Assembly (NCBI GenBank): GCA_002317245.1
Contig: DCIU01000044.1
Location: forward strand, 6,167-19,294
Source of the DNA: Lachnospiraceae bacterium UBA1718
GTDB lineage: Bacteria; Bacillota; Clostridia; Lachnospirales; Lachnospiraceae
Length of the DNA stretch: 13,128 nucleotides
Direction: 5' to 3'
The notes beneath the pieces were generated by a model. It was given only the letters and a program-made list of their open reading frames with translations, was not told the DNA's origin and searched no databases. The position numbers and the translations under genes were made by a program. Shown here piece by piece: positions 5,770 to 11,401 of the stretch; within the stretch, counting starts at the first letter, position 1; each line of letters starts with the position of its first letter.

Positions 5770-7836
5770 ATGCTTAAGAAGGAAAAGAAAGAAAAAATCA
5801 AAAAGGTTAAGCCTGAAAAGGAAGTTGATGCTACAAAAGCTATTATTTCAATAAGAGTTAAGCTTGTGTTAGCATTTATGATTCCAATTGTTGCCTTTAT
5901 AATTGCAGGCCTTTTGGTATCACAGAAGTCGAGCTCGCTTCTTATTACAAGTAGTGAGAGCGCAGTATCATCAACAGTTAATACTATTGCTGAATATGTT
6001 AATTCTGGTGGAGAGGCTGCTGCACTTATAGCTAACAGAGTGTCAACTGATGCTACTCAGGTATTTACTGGAACACCTACTGATAATCAGAAGAACAATA
6101 TGAAGCTTACACTTGCCAATGAGGCAACAGCTGACTATCTTGTTTCTGGTATAGCAGTTGTTGCAGATGGATATGATAGTATTACTAACATGGGAATTAA
6201 GAAGGGTGATTCCTTCGCTGCATTTGATGGTTCAGCTGCTGGTTCCTATGTTAATGCTAATGATAAGGAAGCAAGCTGGGTTGGCTCACATAAGGAGCTT
6301 GATGCTATAACAACATTTAACTCAGATGCATATGCATTATCATATGTTAGCCCATTCATTAATATGAACAATGCATTCGGTGGATATATTGTTGTTGATA
6401 TTAAGAAGGCTTATATTACTGATGTCCTTAATCAGGCAGAACTGGCTGAGGGTAGCTATGTTGCATTGATTGGCAATGATGGACATGAAGTGATTAGCGG
6501 TGACGGAGCTTTTACATTTGTTGATAAGGACTTCTATCAGGCTATCAAGGGTGCTACTGAGAGCGGTAACAATACTGTATCTGCAAACGGACAGGACTAT
6601 ATGTTCGTATATGCTCCAGCTGAGAAGATGGATGCAATGATTTGTGGTATTGTTCCAAGATCCAGCGTATTAGCTGGTGCTAAATCGATTAAAGCTTACC
6701 TGGTTATTGCTGTAATAATCTGTGCAATAGTTGCATTAGTCCTCGGTAATTACTTTGCACTGGATATTGGTAAGGCAATTAAGAAGGTTAATAAGGATAT
6801 GCAGGAGACTGCAAGCGGTGACCTTACTGGAGAACTTCATCTGTCCAGAAAGGATGAGTTCAGAACCTTATCCGCTAATATTAGAAATATGAAGAGCAGC
6901 ATGAAGAAGCTCATTGTTAAGATGGGTGATGTTAGTGGAGAGCTTGTTGGTTCTGCTAACACTGTTGATGATAATTCTAAGCTTCTTGCTGATATCTCTC
7001 AGGATATTTCTACAGCAGTTGATGATATTGATACTGGTATTGCGAGACAGTCTGAAGATACATCTAACTGCCTTGCTCAGATGGAAGAGCTTGCAAGCAG
7101 TATCGAAGTTGTTCAGTCTAATACAGCTAAGATTAGTGATATTACAAGTACAACACGTACAGCTATCGATGGCGGTATGAACGTAGTTAATGAGCTTAGT
7201 GAGCATGTATATGAGACAACTGATGTTACTAAGGGAATTATCGAAGAGATTGGCAAGCTGACAGAAGAGGCTCAGTCAATTACAAGCATCATTACAACGA
7301 TTGAGGACATTGCTGAAGAGACTAACCTCTTAGCACTTAATGCTTCTATTGAGGCCGCAAGAGCAGGAGAAGCTGGTAGAGGATTCGCAGTAGTTGCTGA
7401 TAATATCAGAGGATTTGCCCTTAGATCAAGTGAGGCAGCTGGCGAGATTGGAGACATTGTTGGCAAGCTTCAGAACAGAATGGCTGTAGCAATTGAGACA
7501 GCAGAGAAGGCTGAGAGTATTGTTAATACTCAGGAGCAGTCGCTTAAGACTACAATTAATGTATTCAACGACATTAGCGCTCATATTCAGGATCTGTCTA
7601 ATAACCTTGACAGCATCATTACATCCATGAATGGTATTGAGAGAGCTAAGGAAGATACACTGTCAGCAGTTGAGAGCATTTCTTCTACATCAATTCAGAC
7701 TGGAGCTTCAGCATCAGAGCTTAGCAAGATTGTTGATAAGCAGTTGGCTTCTGTTGAACAGCTTGGCCAGGCGGTTGTAGTTCTTCAGCAGAACGCATCA
7801 GATCTTGATGAGGCGGTAAGCATATTCAAGGTATGA
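5770..7836 (+). CDS. Methyl-accepting chemotaxis protein
   Basis: The 688-residue chemoreceptor has, in order, a Lys-rich cytoplasmic start (1-24), TM1 (about 31-51), an extracellular dCache-like sensor (about 52-305), TM2 (about 308-330), a HAMP linker (about 331-385) and the long signalling coiled coil to the end. The kinase-contact tip is clear at about 515-550: AEETNLLALNASIEAARAGE then GRGFAVVADNIRGFA, where most homologues have DEVRxLA. It would bind a small extracellular ligand and control CheA/CheW. It has no CheR-tethering pentapeptide, and no chemotaxis gene is adjacent. I chose ATG 5770 because AGGGAG (5757-5762) is well placed; the in-frame ATG at 5728 lies in the 3' arm of the terminator hairpin and has no SD. 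The ligand cannot be read from the sequence. Confidence 0.95.
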   Translation: MLKKEKKEKIKKVKPEKEVDATKAIISIRVKLVLAFMIPIVAFIIAGLLVSQKSSSLLITSSESAVSSTVNTIAEYVNSGGEAAALIANRVSTDATQVFTGTPTDNQKNNMKLTLANEATADYLVSGIAVVADGYDSITNMGIKKGDSFAAFDGSAAGSYVNANDKEASWVGSHKELDAITTFNSDAYALSYVSPFINMNNAFGGYIVVDIKKAYITDVLNQAELAEGSYVALIGNDGHEVISGDGAFTFVDKDFYQAIKGATESGNNTVSANGQDYMFVYAPAEKMDAMICGIVPRSSVLAGAKSIKAYLVIAVIICAIVALVLGNYFALDIGKAIKKVNKDMQETASGDLTGELHLSRKDEFRTLSANIRNMKSSMKKLIVKMGDVSGELVGSANTVDDNSKLLADISQDISTAVDDIDTGIARQSEDTSNCLAQMEELASSIEVVQSNTAKISDITSTTRTAIDGGMNVVNELSEHVYETTDVTKGIIEEIGKLTEEAQSITSIITTIEDIAEETNLLALNASIEAARAGEAGRGFAVVADNIRGFALRSSEAAGEIGDIVGKLQNRMAVAIETAEKAESIVNTQEQSLKTTINVFNDISAHIQDLSNNLDSIITSMNGIERAKEDTLSAVESISSTSIQTGASASELSKIVDKQLASVEQLGQAVVVLQQNASDLDEAVSIFKV

Positions 7837-7857
7837 TAGGCAAATAATATAAATATT

Positions 7858-7898
7858 AGCCACATTCTGTTATAATACAGGATGTGGCTTTTGTTTTT
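7858..7898 (+). terminator. Terminator whose loop is a perfect TATAAT
   Basis: Thirteen-pair stem AGCCACATTCTGT (7858-7870) / ACAGGATGTGGCT (7877-7889) with one G-U pair and a 6-base loop that is exactly TATAAT. It is followed by TTTTGTTTTT (7889-7898), 21 bases after the chemoreceptor stop. Confidence 0.92.
7868..7876 (+). promoter_or_regulatory. Extended -10 promoter in the terminator loop, for the 7912 gene
   Basis: TG-T-TATAAT: the TG is in the 5' arm of the terminator stem and TATAAT (7871-7876) is the loop. Predicted start of transcription is near 7883. An ATG at 7882 opens an 8-codon ORF ending at 7908, three bases before ATG 7912. Confidence 0.65.
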
Positions 7899-7911
7899 CT
7901 TAGAGTAGATT

Positions 7912-9405
7912 ATGAAGATTAAATACAAGATATTATTAATCATCACAACTATATATATTTATCTGCCAGTTGTTCTCTTTTTGTGTGGCTGGACTAAGAC
8001 GCTTATTGCCCTTGTTTCTCTCGTGATATCGGGGGTAGGAGTCGTATTTATGGTAAAAGATTATGCGACTGACTCTGAGGATAAGGATTATTATATATCC
8101 ATTCCCATGCTTATCATTACGGCGGTAATAGTTGCCGCTGTATGTATATTTATTGGCTTTGGTGGCATATATCCTCAGTCAGGTGACTGGTTCAAGCATA
8201 ACGCCGTATTAAGGGACCTTACCATAGAACGCTGGCCTGTATATTACACAGTATATGAGGATAGCATGCTGACATATTACCTTGGACAGTATATGGTGCC
8301 GGCTATTATTGGCAAGATATTTGGCTCCTTTGAGGTAAGTAATGTGATGATGGCAGCATGGGGGATGCTAGGTCTATATCTGGCATATCTGCATCTAATC
8401 AGAGTGAGCAAGGCTGATAAGAACTGGAAAAAATTAATAGCGTTATTATTTATGTTTTTCTTTTGTGGTGGGCTTCTATTAGCCCAGGAATTCATCTCTG
8501 GAATATATGGTGATGAGATGTATTCAACAGGCAGTTACCACTGGGTATTAATCAGGGACATCATGCTTCAGTATAGAAGCAATCTTATAATGTTGAGATG
8601 GGTATATCCGCAGGTTATTGTTCCCTGGATGGTCGTTATGCTGCTTAGTGAGCATAGGGAGAAGGTAAAGTATTATGTACTTCTTATACTGCCAACAATA
8701 ATATTTGGAACCTTCTCATTTGGCGCATTAGCGGGCATTGCTATTATATTGGCAATTGTGCAATTGTTAAATCGTAATATAAGAATTGGAGACATTTTCT
8801 CCTTGTTCAATATATTACCTGCTATATCCCTGGGGACTGTATTTTTCTTCTATTTCCTTGGTTTCATGCAGGTTGAGAAGCCTTACAGCTCGGCCTTCAG
8901 ATGGCAGACATATCCGGGTCTCTATATTGGCGTATACATTTTATTCTGTTTATTCATGTTTGGAATATATGCCCTGATGGTGGCAAAGGAGAATTATAGG
9001 AATCCATTATTCTATATCAACATAGCGGTCTTATTATTACTTCCATGGACTCATATGGGTCTGTGTAATGACATCGTAATGTCAGGCTCAATACCATCTT
9101 TATTCTATCTAATGGTATTAACACTACAGGTGTTATTTAAAGATGAGGAGAAGACTAGTCTTGGCATTCGTAAAGGCATAATCATATGCATCTTCCTAAT
9201 CGGCTGCTGGTATCCGGCCCGTGAATTATCCGACAACATTCATGGCAACGCCAAGGGACCAGATCTCTACGATGGCTACGTATCCATGAAGTGGTTCTCA
9301 GACAGATCACTAACCGATGTTACAGAAGACCTGCTCTACAACTATTATACCTACGATCTTGATGGCAAAGTGTTCTATGAGCATATTGCTCGGAAGAAAA
9401 TGTAA
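7912..9405 (+). CDS. Large polytopic membrane protein, GT-C-like, unknown substrate
   Basis: The 497-residue protein has about eleven hydrophobic helices. After two or three helices comes an external loop with GDWFKHN (91-97), then RDLTIERWPVYY and TYYLGQYM (121-128). A later loop carries LQYRSNLIMLRWVYPQVIVP (about 219-238). An acidic residue in the first external loop followed by aromatic motifs is the usual plan of GT-C glycosyltransferases, and YYLGQYM parallels YYYYGQYM in the 3362 gene, so the two may be distant relatives. A sugar-transfer role is inference; no family name can be assigned with certainty. The C-terminus (from about 445) is short and soluble. SD is poor (AGAG about 8 bases before the ATG), which leaves room for coupling to the 8-codon ORF just upstream. 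Its 3' end runs into the inverted-repeat element. Confidence 0.85.
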   Translation: MKIKYKILLIITTIYIYLPVVLFLCGWTKTLIALVSLVISGVGVVFMVKDYATDSEDKDYYISIPMLIITAVIVAAVCIFIGFGGIYPQSGDWFKHNAVLRDLTIERWPVYYTVYEDSMLTYYLGQYMVPAIIGKIFGSFEVSNVMMAAWGMLGLYLAYLHLIRVSKADKNWKKLIALLFMFFFCGGLLLAQEFISGIYGDEMYSTGSYHWVLIRDIMLQYRSNLIMLRWVYPQVIVPWMVVMLLSEHREKVKYYVLLILPTIIFGTFSFGALAGIAIILAIVQLLNRNIRIGDIFSLFNILPAISLGTVFFFYFLGFMQVEKPYSSAFRWQTYPGLYIGVYILFCLFMFGIYALMVAKENYRNPLFYINIAVLLLLPWTHMGLCNDIVMSGSIPSLFYLMVLTLQVLFKDEEKTSLGIRKGIIICIFLIGCWYPARELSDNIHGNAKGPDLYDGYVSMKWFSDRSLTDVTEDLLYNYYTYDLDGKVFYEHIARKKM

Positions 9406-9408
9406 TCT

Positions 9409-9561
9409 ATACGTTGATAAAAATAATATAACCATTACAAAGTCCCCTCCGGCTGCGATATTAATAATGGCCACACGGTTATTAATTGGGCAGCCTGCAA
9501 AACCCGTTGCAAGACAACGGCTGGCCAACGCTTTATAATGGTTATATTTTTATCAACGTAT
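9409..9561. repeat. 153-bp inverted-repeat element with nested hairpins (structured RNA or MITE-like)
   Basis: The ends are near-perfect inverted repeats: 9409-9442 and 9531-9561 match over 31 bases, with a 3-base bulge in the left arm and one mismatch that becomes G-U if the minus strand is the RNA. Inside lie GGCTGC (9451-9456) / GCAGCC (9490-9495) enclosing ATTAATAA (9460-9467) / TTATTAAT (9479-9486), and CCGTTG (9504-9509) / CAACGG (9515-9520). TGGCCA occurs in the loop at 9468-9473 and again at 9522-9527, so a 6-bp pseudoknot is possible. It begins three bases after one stop codon and overlaps the last codons and stop of the convergent ApbE-fusion gene. It may act as a two-way transcription end, a processed RNA or a mobile MITE-like insert. 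No ORF in it is credible. Confidence 0.75.
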
Positions 9562-10782
9562 TATATTATTCTCACGATCAATAAGCACAGTATCGATATC
9601 GTCATGTGACCTGTCGAACTCAAGAGCACGTTCGGAACCAAGTGAGAAAAGCAGGGTGCTTAATGCGTCGCCCTGGGTAGAGCTGTCGGAGATGATTGTC
9701 ACACTGGATAGGTCGTTCTGGATTGGGTAGCCAGTGGATGAATCGAGAATGTGATGATAGATGGTATCATCGACTTGGAAGTAACGCTCGTAGATGCCAG
9801 AGGTGACAACGGACTTATCTGATACATCTACGGTTGTGATTACATCGTTCTCGCTGAAGGGTTTCTTGATTCCGATTTTGAAGGATTCGCCGAACTTATC
9901 CCCCACACAGAGTATGTTGTGGCCAAGAGAGATGATGGCCATATGGACGTTGTTGGAAACTAGGTATTCTTTTAGAACGTCTGCTATATAGCCTTTAGCA
10001 ATTCCACCAAGATCAATCATGTTCTTATCTGAAGCAAATCCAATCAGATTATTATCAGCCACGTGAATATCTTCATAATTAGTATAGGCTAGTGCTGCCT
10101 TCACCTGGTCTTCTGATGGTACAACGTTGGATTCGCCTGTGAAGTCCCAGAGATCTGTTACTGGTGCAATTGCTATATTGAATGCGCCGCTAGACTCTAG
10201 GCTATAGTACAAACCAATCTTGATCATATCGTAGAGTTCATCAGATACCTGATAATACTTGACGCCATCTTTTTCACCATAGAGTGGAAGAAGGCGGTGA
10301 TTTAATTTATACAGCTCCGAATCTGCGCTTGTTCGGCTGCAGATATTCTCATACTTAGCACATATATCAAGAGCATTACTAAGCATACTCTCATCGTTGC
10401 AGTTATAAGCTGTTAATTCTACATAGGTATTGAAATAGAAGCCATTAGCCTTAAGAGCATCGCCTGGCTGACATACAGTGACAACTACCTGATTGGGAAG
10501 ACAGATTATGCTGGCATTATCTGTATCAACGAATCCCTGATTAATGCAGAGCTTATCTGGACAGTTGGCTTCGAGCATATGTACCTTGCCATTTTTAATC
10601 TCAACTGTATTGTTAGTTAGTTCAATTGTCTGGTTGGTATCCAGGGAATAGGAGCCGATGTATTTGCCCGCTTCAGTGATATCTATGAACTGGCCTGTAG
10701 TAGCAGTAAGTCTTCGATAGACAATAACAGCAATTAATAGAATTAATATTGAAAGAATAATCTTAATGTCCTTGCTTTTCAT
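9553..10782 (-). CDS. NusG domain II-ApbE fusion (membrane-anchored FAD:protein FMN transferase-like)
   Basis: The 409-residue protein has a signal anchor (about residues 6-23), a NusG domain II region (about 31-104) with the Cys pattern CPDKLC (74-79) and C94 before LPNQVV, and an ApbE domain (about 114-405). ApbE motifs are SSGAFNIAIAPVTDLW (197-212), IDLGGIAKGYIAD (256-268), VVTSGIYERYF (325-335), HHILDSSTGYPI (343-354) and GDALST (371-376). ApbE enzymes move FMN from FAD onto a Thr/Ser of extracytoplasmic redox proteins. Small departures from the common pattern are LGHN at 287-290 (usually LGGN) and DSSTG instead of DPxTG. No flavinylated target lies in the window. The gene is divergent from the Gx transporter. 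No SD precedes its ATG, whose A coincides with the predicted transcription start, so a leaderless mRNA is likely. Confidence 0.92.
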   Translation of the reverse strand: MKSKDIKIILSILILLIAVIVYRRLTATTGQFIDITEAGKYIGSYSLDTNQTIELTNNTVEIKNGKVHMLEANCPDKLCINQGFVDTDNASIICLPNQVVVTVCQPGDALKANGFYFNTYVELTAYNCNDESMLSNALDICAKYENICSRTSADSELYKLNHRLLPLYGEKDGVKYYQVSDELYDMIKIGLYYSLESSGAFNIAIAPVTDLWDFTGESNVVPSEDQVKAALAYTNYEDIHVADNNLIGFASDKNMIDLGGIAKGYIADVLKEYLVSNNVHMAIISLGHNILCVGDKFGESFKIGIKKPFSENDVITTVDVSDKSVVTSGIYERYFQVDDTIYHHILDSSTGYPIQNDLSSVTIISDSSTQGDALSTLLFSLGSERALEFDRSHDDIDTVLIDRENNIIR

Positions 10783-10788
10783 GGCTAT

Positions 10789-10797
10789 AGAATACCA
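10789..10797 (-). promoter_or_regulatory. Extended -10 of the divergent promoter, leftward
   Basis: Read on the minus strand: TG-G-TATTCT, with the hexamer at 10794-10789. Seven bases beyond the last T lies 10782, the A of the ATG of the NusG-II/ApbE gene. The hexamer matches consensus at four of six positions, so the call depends on the TG extension and the missing SD. Confidence 0.45.
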
Positions 10798-10817
10798 TAC
10801 TCGCAGATATTATGGTA
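10793..10817. repeat. 7-bp dyad between divergent promoters (operator candidate)
   Basis: TACCATA (10793-10799) and TATGGTA (10811-10817) are exact inverted repeats centred on 10805 with an 11-base spacer. Each arm overlaps the TG and the start of the -10 hexamer of one divergent gene, so the symmetry may reflect paired promoters or a dimeric regulator site. Confidence 0.4.
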
Positions 10818-10821
10818 GAAT
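10813..10821 (+). promoter_or_regulatory. Extended -10 of the divergent promoter, rightward
   Basis: TG-G-TAGAAT (hexamer 10816-10821, five of six consensus bases). The predicted start is 10828-10829, and ATG of the Gx transporter begins at 10829. Confidence 0.55.
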
Positions 10822-10828
10822 TGCATGT

Positions 10829-11314
10829 ATGAAAAAGACAGCAACTTACGGCCTTTTAATTGCATTAGCCCTTGTGTTCAGCTACATCGAGAGCATTATT
10901 CCAATACCTGTTCCAATACCTGGAATTAAGATTGGCTTTGCTAATCTGGTAGTTGTATTTGCCCTATACAGACTGGATGCCAAGGCTGCGGGAGTAATAT
11001 CAATATTAAGAGTTATTCTTGTGGGATTTATGTTCGGAAATATGTCTGCGATTATGTATGGATTAGCCGGAGCAATTCTGGCCCTTATCGCGATGGTTGT
11101 GGTTAAGCGGCTGTCATTCCATGTGATGACGGTAAGCCTGATTGGAGCATTAGCCCATATCATTGGACAGATGATAGTGGCCGGTGCAGTAACGGATTAT
11201 GGAGCAGTTATGTATTATGCCCCATATTTGCTTATCGCATCTTTTATTGCTGGAATAATAATTGGAGTCATTTCTAACATATTAATAAGTAGAATACCGA
11301 TTGACATGAATTGA
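10829..11314 (+). CDS. Gx transporter family protein (heptaprenyl diphosphate synthase component I-like)
   Basis: The 161-residue membrane protein has about five helices and the family signature PIPVPIPGIKIGFANLVVVF near residues 25-44 (PxPGIKxGxAN), followed by LYRLDAKAAGVISILRVI and LVGFMFGN. This matches the Gx transporter/Hpre_diP_synt_I family (PF07456), whose members look like ECF S-components. The old name implies isoprenoid synthesis, but the hydrophobic fold and the common pairing with NusG-II and ApbE-type proteins favour uptake or export of a small redox-related molecule; which one is unknown. I chose ATG 10829 because MKKTATYGLL is a typical N-terminus. Upstream in-frame ATGs at 10766 and 10781 lie within or across the start of the divergent gene and lack an SD. 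ATG 10829 also lacks an SD and sits at the predicted transcription start. Its last codons contain the -35 of alaS. Confidence 0.88.
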   Translation: MKKTATYGLLIALALVFSYIESIIPIPVPIPGIKIGFANLVVVFALYRLDAKAAGVISILRVILVGFMFGNMSAIMYGLAGAILALIAMVVVKRLSFHVMTVSLIGALAHIIGQMIVAGAVTDYGAVMYYAPYLLIASFIAGIIIGVISNILISRIPIDMN

Positions 11315-11329
11315 AAGCTTTTCTATAAT
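11301..11329 (+). promoter_or_regulatory. Perfect consensus sigma-A promoter for alaS
   Basis: TTGACA (11301-11306), a 17-base spacer, TATAAT (11324-11329): an exact match to the housekeeping consensus at the ideal spacing. The -35 lies in the last codons of the Gx transporter gene. Predicted start is near 11336, giving a leader of about 66 bases. Confidence 0.92.
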
Positions 11330-11337
11330 TAGAAAAG
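11318..11337. repeat. 20-bp palindrome centred on the alaS -10 box
   Basis: CTTTTCTA (11318-11325) and TAGAAAAG (11330-11337) are perfect inverted repeats around TAAT, so the -10 hexamer lies in the middle. No T run follows, so it is not a terminator. It could be an operator over the promoter or a side effect of AT-rich sequence. Confidence 0.6.
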
Positions 11338-11359
11338 TGCGTATTTATGCACATATACT

Positions 11360-11383
11360 AGGTAAATGAAGGGACTTACCCTT
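11360..11383 (+). promoter_or_regulatory. Two mutually exclusive small hairpins in the alaS leader
   Basis: GGTAA (11361-11365) can pair with TTACC (11376-11380), or AAGGG (11369-11373) with CCCTT (11379-11383). They lie just before the SD AGGAGG (11390-11395). The stems are only 5 bp, so a regulatory role is uncertain. The leader is too short and lacks the conserved bulge of a T-box. Confidence 0.2.
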
Positions 11384-11401
11384 ACAAATAGGAGGAGATA
11401 G

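Noticed and set aside
6868..7206. Alternative-frame ORFs inside the chemoreceptor
   Set aside because: Both strands' ORFs are by-products of codon bias in the repetitive coiled-coil coding region.
9310..9538. 72-73 residue ORFs on both strands across the inverted-repeat element
   Set aside because: They overlap the 3' end of the 7912 gene and the hairpins, have no SD and their sequence only reflects the palindrome.
9409..9561. Integron attC site
   Set aside because: Size and inverted symmetry are similar, but I do not find the RYYYAAC/GTTRRRY core pair in the right places, and no integrase or cassette ORFs surround it.
10766..10828. Longer start for the Gx transporter
   Set aside because: It would overlap the divergent gene's start codon and its promoter and has no SD; the family's N-terminus fits MKKTATYG.
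11336..11401. T-box riboswitch before alaS
   Set aside because: The leader is only about 66 bases and lacks the specifier stem, the conserved T-box bulge sequence and a terminator.
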